Shown here in pieces: positions 18,272 through 28,417 of a DNA stretch of 64,000 nt (the stretch's first letter is position 1; every line of letters begins with the position of its first letter). The notes below the pieces were generated by a model. It made no database searches. It was not told the origin of the DNA and was given only the letters and a program-made list of their open reading frames with translations. The position numbers were made by a program, and so were the translations under genes. This DNA is from Cerina sp048266425 (lineage in GTDB: Bacteria > Bacteroidota > Bacteroidia > Flavobacteriales > Flavobacteriaceae), in contig JBLWZN010000025.1 in the NCBI GenBank assembly GCA_048266425.1, forward strand, positions 1 through 64,000, given 5' to 3'.

Positions 18272-18666
18272 TTTTCATAATTTTATACCGCTTTGATTGT
18301 AAAATAATAAATTCAAAACCGTATTTGCGGCTGCAAATTTACGACATATCCAATATATTGACATTATAAAATGTATTTATTAACCGAAGCAAACTGGATG
18401 AAATAAGCATTTGCATAAGGCCGAGAATTCAACATTCCAATTTAAACCTCGCCATAGTGATACTGTCTGACCGGTGTTTGGAAGCGTTTGACCGTAAGAT
18501 GCCCCCCGTAACGAAAGGAAAGGCTTTTTTTGACATGAATAGGGGAGAAAGCACGGGGCATTGGAGGCCAAAAGGAACTTTCGAACCTTCGGGATCTGCC
18601 AAATGGAAAAAAATTTAAGCCAGTTCATCCCATTAAACAATATCTTTGTAGCTTCAAGAGGGTTTT
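18272..18666. other. Intergenic region between divergent marC-like and DUF3109 genes
   Basis: A spacer of almost 400 bases. A short stem TTTGC-GGCT-GCAAA lies near 18325, close to the marC-like start, and a promoter element is noted at 18641. The 86-codon minus frame at 18380-18640 is not convincing. Confidence 0.45.
18641..18648 (+). promoter_or_regulatory. Promoter -7 element TATCTTTG
   Basis: An exact TAnnTTTG match ends 18 bases before the ATG of the DUF3109 gene, giving a leader of about 12 bases. The same spacing is found at 9542. Confidence 0.5.
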
Positions 18667-19242
18667 ATGTTCCAACTGGGGAAAACAATAGTGTCCGAAG
18701 AAATAATTGAAAACGACTTTGTTTGCAATCTCAACGCATGCAAAGGAGCCTGCTGTATAGATGGGGAGGCCGGTGCCCCTTTAGAGGACAAGGAAACTGA
18801 CATTCTGATCGATATCTACCCTAAGGTGAAGGCTTTCCTACGCCCAGAAGGTATCGCTGCCATCGAGTCCCAAGGAGCCTTTGTAAAGGGCGAGGATGGG
18901 GAATGGGAGACTCCCTTGGTCAACGGAAGTGAATGTGCGTACGTAATCTTTTCGGATAAGGGAATAGCCAAATGTGGACTGGAGGAAGCCTTTAACCAAG
19001 GTGCCACAAAATGGAAAAAACCCGTATCCTGCCACCTTTACCCGGTAAGGGTCAGGGAATATTCGGAATTTACTGCAGTAAACTACCATAAATGGGAGAT
19101 ATGTGATCCCGCTTGTACCTTGGGAACCGAGCTGCAGGTCCCTATTTATAAGTTTGTAAAGGAAGCGTTGATCCGCAAGTTCGGGAAGAAATGGTATGCG
19201 GAATTGGAGCAAGTGGCCAATGGTCTTAATGGAAAGTCCTAA
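18667..19242 (+). CDS. DUF3109 family protein
   Basis: The 191-residue cytoplasmic protein carries a Cys cluster at the N-terminus (FVCNLNACKGACCIDGEAGAPL) and further Cys residues in KCGLEEAF, VSCHLYP and EICDPACTLG. This pattern is shared with YkgJ-type zinc/iron-cluster proteins and defines DUF3109. It probably binds a metal, but no activity is established. It converges on the sensor kinase gene. Confidence 0.85.
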   Translation: MFQLGKTIVSEEIIENDFVCNLNACKGACCIDGEAGAPLEDKETDILIDIYPKVKAFLRPEGIAAIESQGAFVKGEDGEWETPLVNGSECAYVIFSDKGIAKCGLEEAFNQGATKWKKPVSCHLYPVRVREYSEFTAVNYHKWEICDPACTLGTELQVPIYKFVKEALIRKFGKKWYAELEQVANGLNGKS

Positions 19243-19264
19243 GAATGTTGTTTTAAAACCATCC

Positions 19265-21247
19265 CTAAATTGTTGGGATATGGAGGTTTACCTGGGTTCC
19301 TATAGCCTGCCTTGCCTCATCATATAGATCTTCGAACTTTATAGTAAAAGAATTTTGGTAATCCTTGGAAAAGTTGGCCAACCTTTCCTTGGTTATGTCA
19401 ATACCAATGGATTTTCGTTTAAGGACTTTAGCCCTCTTGATTTTCTCCGAGGCTTCCCGGCCCACCCCGTTGTCGATAATCGCAATGTTAATGTACCTGT
19501 CATTTTCACGGTTCACCTTCAACTGGATGTTCTTTTCCCCTTCTTTGGAAGAGAGACCGTGCCAAAGGGCGTTTTCCAAAAATGGTTGCAAGATCAATGA
19601 AGGTATCTTAACCGTGTTCACGTCAATATCATCGCTAATGTTAATGGAAAAATTGATTTCGTTTGAAAACCTAATATTCTCAATGTTCATATAGAGTTCC
19701 ACGGTTTCAAGTTCTTCGGCCAATGAAATTTCCTTAAGGGACGATGCCTCCAGAATCTTGCGGACCAATTTGGAGAACTTGTTCAAATAATGGACCGCAT
19801 TTTTCTTTTCATTATTGATAATATAAAGTTTGATGGAGTTTAGGGAATTAAACAAAAAGTGGGGGTTCATTTGGCTCCGCAGCATGGTCTGTTCCAAGGA
19901 GAGCAATTTTTTTTCGTTTTTAAGATGATGCTGGCGGTATAGAATATAAAAAATACCTGCCAATAACGCCAGGGCAATACCACATATAAGTAGAATAATA
20001 TTGTTTTTCCGCAACTTTAATTTGACAAGCTCATTTTCCTTGGCCAATATTTGTATCTGGTTGTTCTTCTTTTCCGTGTCGTACTTCATGATTATATCGG
20101 TCACATAACGCACGTTGCGTTCACTGGAAATTTGCTCGTCAAATTGTGAAGCCAGCTTGTAATAGTCCAATGAACTCTTTGGATTGCCGCGTTTTTCCGA
20201 GAGTTCGGATAATATGCCATACGCTTGGGATATAGATCTGGGCATATTGTATCGCTGCGCCAAGGATAGTCCTTCCAACAAATGATGTTCTGATTGCTTA
20301 TAGTTGTTTAATTGCATAAGGGCCCACCCCATATTGATTTCGACCGCAGTGATGATAGTCTTGTCGCCAAGGGATTTTGATTCTTGCAGTGTAGGTTCCA
20401 GAATTTTTAAAGCTTCGGCGCATTTATTTTGCTTAATATAAATTTGGGCAATGCTGTTTTTACAAATCGCAAGTCCCCTTGCCGAACCCAGTTCCTCGTC
20501 ATAGGCCAAGGCAGTTTCATAGTTCTGTAAGGCCTCCGCCAGTTTACCTTGTTCCTCCAAGGCTTCCCCGATATTTTGATAATTGATGGCCATGCCCTGT
20601 TTGTTGCCCAGTTCCTCCTCCAATCTTAAGGATTTTCTAAGCTGTTGTATGGCAAGGTCGTATTGTTTTAATAACAGATATAAGTTTCCGATGCTATTCA
20701 GTGAAACATTGATGCTCCTTTTGATTCCCCTGGAAGGATTTGGGACTGATTCTGCAAGATCTAGGGCTTCCTTGTTGTAGTCGAGTGCCGTTTTTATGGC
20801 ATCGGTCCGTCGGTAAATTACACCCAACATATTGAGACTTAATATTTTAAATTCAACGCTGTTTCCACTTATAGCTGCTTCCAATGCTTTCTTGTGCAGT
20901 TTGGCGGCTTCTGGGAAATGCGACTGACCCCTTTCTTTAATCCCCAACTGATTGTATGCATAGGACTGTCCTTCCCAATAATTTTTTTTGGTTGCCTCCT
21001 TAATAAAATAGTTCATATAGAGGGTGTCCCGCCGAAAAGGTTTCAAAACGGAATCCAATCCTTCGTATGTTTTTGGCGCCGCAATTATTAAGCTGTCCAC
21101 ACTTTTCTTAAAAAATGTCGGGATATTTTGGGATGTTCCAGTGAACAAGATGAAAATCGCCAGTGCGGAAAGCAGTGGCTTAATTACTGGTGGGACCCGA
21201 TTTATACTATTGGATTTATCCAATTGAAAAAGTTTAAATGAGTTCAT
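19265..21247 (-). CDS. TPR-containing sensor histidine kinase (LytS/YehU-type)
   Basis: The 660-residue protein has an N-terminal membrane segment or signal (about 24-42), a TPR array (about 60-380, at least six repeats such as GMAINYQNIGEALEEQGKLAEAL), a membrane helix (about 415-437, IILLICGIALALLAGIFYILY), a His_kinase domain with the phospho-acceptor block LRSQMNPHFLFNSLN, and a HATPase_c domain ending in GIDITKERLANF. It lies 12 bases after the LytTR regulator gene, so the pair is one two-component system. The TPR part, outside the membrane, probably senses a protein or envelope state. Confidence 0.9.
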   Translation of the reverse strand: MNSFKLFQLDKSNSINRVPPVIKPLLSALAIFILFTGTSQNIPTFFKKSVDSLIIAAPKTYEGLDSVLKPFRRDTLYMNYFIKEATKKNYWEGQSYAYNQLGIKERGQSHFPEAAKLHKKALEAAISGNSVEFKILSLNMLGVIYRRTDAIKTALDYNKEALDLAESVPNPSRGIKRSINVSLNSIGNLYLLLKQYDLAIQQLRKSLRLEEELGNKQGMAINYQNIGEALEEQGKLAEALQNYETALAYDEELGSARGLAICKNSIAQIYIKQNKCAEALKILEPTLQESKSLGDKTIITAVEINMGWALMQLNNYKQSEHHLLEGLSLAQRYNMPRSISQAYGILSELSEKRGNPKSSLDYYKLASQFDEQISSERNVRYVTDIIMKYDTEKKNNQIQILAKENELVKLKLRKNNIILLICGIALALLAGIFYILYRQHHLKNEKKLLSLEQTMLRSQMNPHFLFNSLNSIKLYIINNEKKNAVHYLNKFSKLVRKILEASSLKEISLAEELETVELYMNIENIRFSNEINFSINISDDIDVNTVKIPSLILQPFLENALWHGLSSKEGEKNIQLKVNRENDRYINIAIIDNGVGREASEKIKRAKVLKRKSIGIDITKERLANFSKDYQNSFTIKFEDLYDEARQAIGTQVNLHIPTI

Positions 21248-21259
21248 AAACGGGACGGC

Positions 21260-21994
21260 TTAAAACATATCCAGAAAATCGGATTTCTTTTGTCGCGAAA
21301 CTGGGATTTTGTGGTTGGATTCCAAAACTACATATCCGTCGGTTTTTAGAAACTCCTTTATTTTGTTGAGGTTGATGATATAGGAATTGTGAATACGGAA
21401 AAAAGTATCGGGTGGCAGCATGTCGTTGACATCCTTCAACTTTTTGGTAAGTACCAATTTTTGCCCGTCGGTCAAATATATAGTGCTGTAATTCCCATCG
21501 GATTCCACATAAAGAATGTCATCGCTACCTAAGAACAACAATTTGCCATCGGTGTTGAAGGTAATTTTCCGATGCATGGAATTTGAATTGAAGTTGAGCA
21601 ATATCTTTTCCAATTTTTCCACCGTATGATTCTTGGAATGGAACTTCTTTATTTTGGCAATTGTATCCATTAGGTCATCCGTATCGATCGGCTTTAATAG
21701 ATAATCGATGGCTTCGTGCTTAAGGGCCTTTATAGCATATTGATTGTAAGCCGTGGTGATGATTACGGGAAAATCCCTGTGTTTCAGGTTCTGGATAAAC
21801 TGAAATCCGTCCATTGTGGGCATTTCTATGTCTAGGAAAAGACAATCGGGGGTGTTCTTTTCCAAATAGGCCAATGCTTCAAAGGGATCCGTAAAAGAGT
21901 TTGCCACTTTTATCTCCTTGCTAAAATTGGTAAGCTCCCAAGTAAGACTTTGGAGGGCCTTGGATTCGTCGTCAACTATTACCGCTTCTATCAT
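21260..21994 (-). CDS. LytTR family response regulator
   Basis: From the ATG at 21994 (MIEAVIVDDE) the 244-residue protein has a receiver domain (about 1-120, with acidic DDE at 8-10, phospho-acceptor Asp55 in LFLDIEMP, and conserved Lys in YLLKPID). A LytTR DNA-binding domain follows (about 145-242). It is the first gene of the pair with the TPR kinase. The divergently oriented small secreted genes at 22375 and 22574 are natural candidates for its targets, but no LytTR direct repeat was recognised. Confidence 0.9.
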   Translation of the reverse strand: MIEAVIVDDESKALQSLTWELTNFSKEIKVANSFTDPFEALAYLEKNTPDCLFLDIEMPTMDGFQFIQNLKHRDFPVIITTAYNQYAIKALKHEAIDYLLKPIDTDDLMDTIAKIKKFHSKNHTVEKLEKILLNFNSNSMHRKITFNTDGKLLFLGSDDILYVESDGNYSTIYLTDGQKLVLTKKLKDVNDMLPPDTFFRIHNSYIINLNKIKEFLKTDGYVVLESNHKIPVSRQKKSDFLDMF

Positions 21995-22374
21995 GGATTT
22001 TATGCGTAAGATACTCAAATTTATCACCAAAATAAATGGGGTTTCCCGAAAAATGTGCCAATGGGCGGGATTTGCGTATGACTGGCAGCAAAATATGTAG
22101 GATTGGTAGTTAATGACGGGATTGTGTCTGGAAGGGTATTCGCCATATGAAATGAAACGTAATTCTTACATTTTTAATTTACTGATAATCAATATAATAA
22201 GAATGGCGAGTTTATTTTAAAAAGATTATATCGGGTCCTTGCAATCCATACACAATTTTATACCATTTATACAAATCGCCTATTAATGACCTTGCAATTC
22301 CACTATTTTAGTCCTATGTAAATTTTGGGCAACCTTTAGTTTACATACCAACATAAAACCAAAACAACTTTACC
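21995..22374. other. Intergenic region upstream of LytTR regulator and a small secreted protein gene
   Basis: A divergent, A+T-rich spacer that should hold the promoters of both sides. I see no exact TAnnTTTG element; the nearest match is a TAAATTTTG with one extra base near 22320. No hairpin stands out. Confidence 0.4.
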
Positions 22375-22548
22375 ATGAAAAAATGTATCATCATGTTTGC
22401 TCTTTTTGTAGCTACATTGCTGATAGCCGCATGGAGCAATAAAGACCGAAACCTGGATACCAAGGATAGTGTAGTTTCAAAAGTCGATCCATCGGCCAAG
22501 AAACTGTTGGTACAGGACAATACCCTAAAACCCCGAATCAGGGATTAG
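22375..22548 (+). CDS. Small secreted or anchored peptide, 57 residues
   Basis: The frame from ATG at 22375 to TAG at 22546-22548 encodes a Lys-started hydrophobic segment (MKKCIIMFALFVATLLIAA), then a charged tail that ends in KPRIRD. It looks like a signal peptide or a single membrane anchor with a short exported tail. No family is recognised. It precedes the 184-residue secreted protein by 25 bases on the same strand, which suggests a small operon divergent from the LytTR system. Confidence 0.5.
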   Translation: MKKCIIMFALFVATLLIAAWSNKDRNLDTKDSVVSKVDPSAKKLLVQDNTLKPRIRD

Positions 22549-22573
22549 GATACACGTATTTGAAATTATTATT

Positions 22574-23128
22574 ATGCCCCATTTATTTATCAAAATATCG
22601 AAGACCTGCCTGTGGGCAATTGTTCCTTTTTTCCTTATTTCACAAGGAAATCCGGACCAAGCATCCATGGTAGAGCTGGCGCACGAGGGATATTATGCTT
22701 TTAAAGTTACAGGGGAGGTGAGTGAGAATTTGAGTGGGATAATAAACTTTGTGACCACAAAGGAGACATCGGTAGGTGGTTCCGAATATTATGTTTTAAG
22801 GTTTATGTTGAAGAGCAAAAAGGAGAGTCCGATCCACAACATGGAATTTTTGATATCAAAACCTTGTACAAAAAGTAAGATTTCGGTGGGGACTTATGAA
22901 GTGGCAAAGCCAATCAATGGATTCCTTAATTATTTTGAAGGGGTATTTGGCGCCGCCGATTTTAAACGCATGGACGAATTGCCCTTTTTTACGGACCGGG
23001 GGACAATCAGGATTAGGTCGTTGGACGAGAACACGGTTGAAGGAAGTATGTCGGTCACCCTCCACGATCCCAACGGAAAGAAAATTACCATACAAGGGGA
23101 ATTCGATGCGCTAAGGCAAGTACCATAG
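22574..23128 (+). CDS. Secreted protein of unknown function
   Basis: The 184-residue product starts with a signal-like segment (about 1-25, KTCLWAIVPFFLISQG) and then a mostly beta-predicted body with alternating polar and hydrophobic residues (SEYYVLRFMLKSK, GTIRIRSLDENTVEGSMSVTLHDPNGKKITIQGEFDA). The last stretch resembles the closing strands seen in many Bacteroidota lipocalin-like and DUF6252-like proteins, but I cannot assign a family. It follows the 57-residue peptide gene closely. Confidence 0.65.
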   Translation: MPHLFIKISKTCLWAIVPFFLISQGNPDQASMVELAHEGYYAFKVTGEVSENLSGIINFVTTKETSVGGSEYYVLRFMLKSKKESPIHNMEFLISKPCTKSKISVGTYEVAKPINGFLNYFEGVFGAADFKRMDELPFFTDRGTIRIRSLDENTVEGSMSVTLHDPNGKKITIQGEFDALRQVP

Positions 23129-23406
23129 CACGAAAATCGATTACGAGCTTTAATTTTAATAAAAACTGTCAATTATATGTACGGACATTAGGGTAGGCAA
23201 GTTAAACAAATACTTGCCAATGCTTATGTAAGCGGCCCGGCCCGATGGAATTACGCGACTGGAAACCCAAAAAAACCAATCAGTTTATTTTGGAACACTG
23301 TGCAGTCTAGGTTTCGGGGGAACTACCTGGATAAACAGAGCCAATTGTAGTATTCATAATTTCCAAAACATCGGGAAGTCCGTACGTTATGACAGTGTTT
23401 TTTATA

Positions 23407-24246
23407 TTATGCCAATCCTATCCCCTGGCCTAGATAGGTCTTTACAAAAGCATGCTCCCCGTTCAAAAATTTTTCCGGACTTTCCCCAATAAGCCTATTG
23501 AAATCGTTGATAAAATGTGATTGGTCGTAATATCCACAGTCCAATGCTAAATGGTGCAATTTTTCGGTCTCCCTAATTTTCAACAGATCGAAAATAGCGT
23601 TCAATTGCACTACTTTGCAGTAATATTTTGGCGATACCCCGATAATCTCCTTGAACCTTCTCCTAAAATGTCTTGGTCCCATTCTTATCTTATCCAACAG
23701 TTCGGTTTGGGAAACTATGCCATTCCGACCAAAAATTTCTGCCAAGGTAGCATCCAACCAGTTAATATGTGGAAGCTTGCTATTACTTAAAATGCACAAA
23801 AATCCCATTAAAAGATCGGCACGCTCCTTTGGGGTTGCGCATTTGGAAAGTTCCCGTAAAAGACTATCCGAATCCAAAGGGGAAACCTTGTCAAGACTTA
23901 TTGTTTTATTTAAGAAGTGATCGCCCTTTTTATGGAATAAATAATAAGGCGCGGTCGGATATAGTACCAACCCTATTTGGCCTAGTTTTCCTTTGAACTC
24001 TAACTCTATATGGGCGTTGAAGACCTGGCCGGCGATATTTAGCCGCGATTGTGGGCGGTGTGTTTGGCCGTCGATATGTAATAGCGGAAGGTCGCTAAAG
24101 GAATTTATGAGAAGCGGAAATCCAGTGGGATGCACAGGATATGTAGCGTTTACAATAGAATCGGATTCCCCCAGAATAATGCAAACCACGTAAGGTTGCA
24201 GTTCTTGCGGGATATCAATATCCAACTTTTTTGCGAAATTTTTCAC
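23407..24246 (-). CDS. AraC family transcriptional regulator
   Basis: The 279-residue protein (GTG start at 24246) has an N-terminal beta-rich sensor region (about 1-150, of the DUF6597 type by its GXXLYPTAPYYLF block) and a C-terminal pair of helix-turn-helix motifs (about 178-270), with MGPRHFRRRFKEIIGVSPKYY and ALDCGYYDQSHFINDFNRLIGESPEKF. It is divergent from the large hybrid regulator gene, 133 bases away. No own target is evident in the window. Confidence 0.9.
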   Translation of the reverse strand: MKNFAKKLDIDIPQELQPYVVCIILGESDSIVNATYPVHPTGFPLLINSFSDLPLLHIDGQTHRPQSRLNIAGQVFNAHIELEFKGKLGQIGLVLYPTAPYYLFHKKGDHFLNKTISLDKVSPLDSDSLLRELSKCATPKERADLLMGFLCILSNSKLPHINWLDATLAEIFGRNGIVSQTELLDKIRMGPRHFRRRFKEIIGVSPKYYCKVVQLNAIFDLLKIRETEKLHHLALDCGYYDQSHFINDFNRLIGESPEKFLNGEHAFVKTYLGQGIGLA

Positions 24247-24379
24247 TATCTTATCCTATTGAAGTCCTTTGATATGCTGCTTTAGGGCCATATCCGATTT
24301 TTAAAGCTGTAGTGATCTTGAACAAAGTGCTATCTAAAGTTATTAAATTACGCCGATATAAATGATCTTTTTCTTCAAT

Positions 24380-27300
24380 ATGGACAATAAACGGCATAGA
24401 AGTACGTATCATCCGATGCTGTTGTTGTTACTAATTCCCTTAGCCGCCTCCCTTGGGTATGGCCAATCCCATATCACCTTTAGGCAATTATCCGTCAGGG
24501 AAGGATTGTCCCAAAGTAGTGCCATATCCATCACCCAAGACAGTACAGGTTATCTATGGGTGGCAACCCAGGATGGCCTAAACAAGTATGACGGGCGACA
24601 TTTTACCACGTTTCCTTATCGTTTTGAAGACATAACCAAACCCGATTACAGCCGTTTAGGGAAGGTGTACACCGATCGAAAAGGTGGGGTGTGGATCGTT
24701 CCGATGAATGGCATTCCACATAAACTGGATGAGGAAAACAATATTTTTATACCGTTTGCCGGAATTGCCGATGCAAGCGTAATCTTTCAGGATCGCCAAC
24801 TTAATATCTGGGTCGGCACCTATTCCCAAGGCCTTTACAAACTAGACCCCGATTCTTATAAAGCGAGCCGGGTAATTAGCGCTGGGCAGATAAACAGTCC
24901 GATCTATAGGATTTCGCAAGACTCAAAGCATAATTTTTTGTTGGCGACCGGTACCGGAATTGTAGAATTCGATCCAAAATCGAGGAAAACAACCTACCAT
25001 CCTCCTAAAAACATTGAAGGAAAGCCTCTGGAAGGGAATATTAGCACCCTAGTTTTAGGCCAGGACGATAGGCAATGGATAGGGACCTATGGGGATGGAC
25101 TCTACTTTAGGAAGGCCGAGGACCCCGCTTTTCGGCGAATTTCGGAGCTTGGATTCACAGACCCCATTCCGAACAACCTGGATATTCTTGATCTTTTTAT
25201 CGATAGCAAGGAAAGGCTATGGGTCGCCACTTACGGAAGGGGACTCTACATGATAAATTTTAAGGAACTAAAAATCGCCCATTTTACGATTGAAAAACAG
25301 AATCCGAGGGCGCTGTCCTATAACGATATCTTATGCATATATGAAGATTATACCGGCACCCTTTGGTTTGGTACGGACGGGGCGGGACTAAGTTATTACG
25401 ATGAACATCTGGAGAAATTCCACTCCTTCATCAATTTCCAAGTGCCGGAGGACATTCATATCGATGTGGTCCGAGCCATAGAAGTAGATAGTTCTGGTTC
25501 GGTATGGATAGGAACCTCGGGCAAAGGACTGACACAATATCGGCCCAAAACAAATAGTTGGAGGACATTTACCTCCGATTTTATGGATCCAGCCACAATT
25601 GCCTCGGATCGTATTATGTCCCTATTGGCCAATGACCATAACGAACTTTGGATCGGAACCCAAGGAAATGGACTTAATATCCTGGACTCTACCGGGAATT
25701 TTCTGCATTATTCCGAAAATTCCCCAGTTCCTTTATCGGCCAAAACTGTTTGGTGTATTTTTAAGGATAGGAATAACCGGGTTTGGCTGGGGACAAGGGA
25801 GCAAGGACTCATTATGTTCGACAAGGAGAAGGGCGAACTAAAAAAATACAAGCACGATCCTATATCCAAATATAGCTTGCCAAGTAATAATATTAGGACA
25901 ATTGCACAGGCGGGTGATGGGAACTTTTGGGTTGCTACGGAGACCGATGGAATAGCCTATTTTGATCTGGATCAAAACACTTTTAAAACTTATAGACACG
26001 ATCCGGAATCCAATTCCTTGTCCAATGACAATATAAAATCCCTCTATGTTGCCCCCAACGGAGTTGTGTGGATCGGCACCAATGGGGGAGGTCTTAATGC
26101 CTTTGACACTTCTGATCAACAATTTTATAATTATACGGTTGCCGATGGATTGGCCAACGATGTTATTTATGCCGTTTTACCCGATAACGATGGCAACCTT
26201 TGGCTGAGCTCCAACAAAGGGATCACCAAGTTTACCCCGGGGAATTCCCTGAAGGAGCGCCCAACGGCAATCAACTACAACAACTATGACGGTCTGGCCA
26301 CCGAGTTTAACACCGGGGCATATCTTAAGGACAAGAAAGGTATTCTTTACTACGGAAGCTTGGACGGGTTTTATTGGTTTAAGCCGGAAGATATCCGGGA
26401 CAATCATATCCTGCCCAAGACAATGATAACCAGTTTTAGTGTTTTCAACAAGCCCCAATCCCTTAGTCCGAACCTATCGTTGAAATACGATCAGAATACC
26501 CTCTCCTTTACCTTCAGTAGCATGCAGTTTTCCCTTCCCCAAAAAAATAGTTATCAATACAGATTGCTGGACCATGAGACCGAATGGGTGCAAGCGGGGA
26601 ATATCAATACCGCCCGCTATAGCCAATTGCCTCCAGGGGATTATAAATTTCAAGTAAAGAGTAGTAATTATGACGGAATCTGGAACGAAAATCCGGAACA
26701 ATTTGCTTTTTCTATTTCCCCACCCTGGTATATGGCACCCTGGGCCAAAATGATGTATTTGATCCTTTTTCTGGTAGGTGCCTTTGGTATTTACCGGTAT
26801 ATGAAATGGCGATGGCACATGAAAATAAAACTACAATTAAATCGGGAGGAGGCGGAGCGGTTAAAAAGGCTAAATGATTTTAAATCGAAACTGTATACCG
26901 ATATCTCCCATGAGTTTAGAAGTCCCCTTACCCTTATTTCCGGACCTGTGGACGCCAAACTGGGAGAGGGGAATCTCTCGGATTCCGATTTCACCAAGTT
27001 CTCTATGATCAAAAGGAATACCAAAAGACTTATTAACCTGGTAGATCAATTGTTGCATTTGGCAAAGCTAGAAAGCGGTAGGTTAAACTTAACGATACAA
27101 CAAGGGAATTTAGGGCTGTTCCTTGGGATGTTGGCTTCTTCCTTTGAACACAATGCCGGTTCTAAAAATATTCGCTACGAAATCAGCATCGAGAATTTGG
27201 AAAATGTTTGGTACGATGAGGATGCCGTGGAGAAGATAGTCTCAAATCTACTTTCCAATGCGTTTAAATATGGTAAGGCCGGAGGTGTTTGCCGTTTTAT

Positions 27301-28417
27301 CGCCACAGGAGATCGGACTAAAATTCAAATCAGTGTAAAAAACACGGTTGGGTTTTTTACGGATGATGACCTGTCCAAAATGTTTGGACGTTTTTACCAA
27401 GGTAATAACTATTCGGAAGGTGCAGGAGTCGGCCTTTCATTGGTCAAAGAATTGGTGCAGTTATACAAGGGGGAGGTAGCCGTGACCTTGGAACAGAAAA
27501 ACTTGATACATTTTAAAGTAACATTGCCACTCACCAGGGCCGACCTTGGGGATGCCAAAATTATAGAAGAAGATGCCAAAGAAATCCCTTCGGACATCCA
27601 TAGCGCTAACGAAACAATAAACCAGTTGAACATGGCCAACGATAATGTTGAGCTGGCCGAACCGCCTTTGCTGCTCTTGGTGGAGGATCAAAAGGAGATG
27701 CGGGATTTCTTAATATCGGTTTGGAAGGAAAAGTACCAGATCCTGACGGCGGAAAACGGCAAAGTGGGTATAGAAAAGGCCCTAAAAACCGTTCCCGATC
27801 TTATCCTTAGCGATGTTCAAATGCCCATTTGCGATGGAATCGTACTTTGTAACACCCTGAAGACCGATGAGCGAACCAGCCATATCCCAATTATTTTGCT
27901 TACGGCCGGTACCGGCGAGGAACAAGAACTCAAAGGATTGCGCTCCGGAGCGGATGATTTTGTATCCAAACCCTTCAATTTGCGCATTCTAAAAGCCAAA
28001 ATAGATAATCTTATCCAGGGCCGCAAAGCCCTCCGTCATCGATATAGCCAAGATGTAGTGCTCAAGGCCAAGGATATCGCAATTACCCCTACGGACGAGG
28101 CGTTCTTAAACCGGTTGCAAAAAGTACTGGACGAGCGGTTGTCCGAACCCGATTTTAACGCTGCTTCCTTTTGTAAGATTTTGGGCATGAGCCGTATGCA
28201 ACTACATAGAAAATTAATGGTATTCACTGGCCTTTCCACTACGGCGTTTATACGTTCCCAACGCCTAAAGCAGGCCGTTCATATTCTTCAGACGTCCGAT
28301 GCCACAATCAACGAAGTGGCCTACACAGTTGGGTTCAATACCCCTTCCTATTTCATCAAATGTTTTAAGGAAACCTACAAAATGACCCCATTGGAATATC
28401 TTCAAAATACCGATTGA
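24380..28417 (+). CDS. Hybrid two-component system regulator (HTCS) with Reg_prop propellers
   Basis: This 1345-residue protein (ATG at 24380; 1351 from 24362) fuses a whole signalling path. It has a signal peptide, a double propeller of Reg_prop repeats (about 35-710, repeated WIGT and LWVAT motifs), a Y_Y_Y domain (about 715-780), and a membrane helix (about 785-805). A HisKA follows with the acceptor His in DISHEFRSPL (about residue 844), then HATPase_c, a receiver with Asp in LILSDVQMP (about 1145), and an AraC-type HTH (about 1240-1345). Such one-protein systems usually sense glycan fragments and switch on a polysaccharide utilisation locus. No susC/susD pair or glycoside hydrolase is present here. 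Confidence 0.93.
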   Translation: MDNKRHRSTYHPMLLLLLIPLAASLGYGQSHITFRQLSVREGLSQSSAISITQDSTGYLWVATQDGLNKYDGRHFTTFPYRFEDITKPDYSRLGKVYTDRKGGVWIVPMNGIPHKLDEENNIFIPFAGIADASVIFQDRQLNIWVGTYSQGLYKLDPDSYKASRVISAGQINSPIYRISQDSKHNFLLATGTGIVEFDPKSRKTTYHPPKNIEGKPLEGNISTLVLGQDDRQWIGTYGDGLYFRKAEDPAFRRISELGFTDPIPNNLDILDLFIDSKERLWVATYGRGLYMINFKELKIAHFTIEKQNPRALSYNDILCIYEDYTGTLWFGTDGAGLSYYDEHLEKFHSFINFQVPEDIHIDVVRAIEVDSSGSVWIGTSGKGLTQYRPKTNSWRTFTSDFMDPATIASDRIMSLLANDHNELWIGTQGNGLNILDSTGNFLHYSENSPVPLSAKTVWCIFKDRNNRVWLGTREQGLIMFDKEKGELKKYKHDPISKYSLPSNNIRTIAQAGDGNFWVATETDGIAYFDLDQNTFKTYRHDPESNSLSNDNIKSLYVAPNGVVWIGTNGGGLNAFDTSDQQFYNYTVADGLANDVIYAVLPDNDGNLWLSSNKGITKFTPGNSLKERPTAINYNNYDGLATEFNTGAYLKDKKGILYYGSLDGFYWFKPEDIRDNHILPKTMITSFSVFNKPQSLSPNLSLKYDQNTLSFTFSSMQFSLPQKNSYQYRLLDHETEWVQAGNINTARYSQLPPGDYKFQVKSSNYDGIWNENPEQFAFSISPPWYMAPWAKMMYLILFLVGAFGIYRYMKWRWHMKIKLQLNREEAERLKRLNDFKSKLYTDISHEFRSPLTLISGPVDAKLGEGNLSDSDFTKFSMIKRNTKRLINLVDQLLHLAKLESGRLNLTIQQGNLGLFLGMLASSFEHNAGSKNIRYEISIENLENVWYDEDAVEKIVSNLLSNAFKYGKAGGVCRFIATGDRTKIQISVKNTVGFFTDDDLSKMFGRFYQGNNYSEGAGVGLSLVKELVQLYKGEVAVTLEQKNLIHFKVTLPLTRADLGDAKIIEEDAKEIPSDIHSANETINQLNMANDNVELAEPPLLLLVEDQKEMRDFLISVWKEKYQILTAENGKVGIEKALKTVPDLILSDVQMPICDGIVLCNTLKTDERTSHIPIILLTAGTGEEQELKGLRSGADDFVSKPFNLRILKAKIDNLIQGRKALRHRYSQDVVLKAKDIAITPTDEAFLNRLQKVLDERLSEPDFNAASFCKILGMSRMQLHRKLMVFTGLSTTAFIRSQRLKQAVHILQTSDATINEVAYTVGFNTPSYFIKCFKETYKMTPLEYLQNTD

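Noticed and set aside
18380..18640. 86-codon minus frame between the MarC and DUF3109 genes
   Set aside because: Cys/Trp-rich, unlike real proteins of this genome, and it covers the promoter of the DUF3109 gene.
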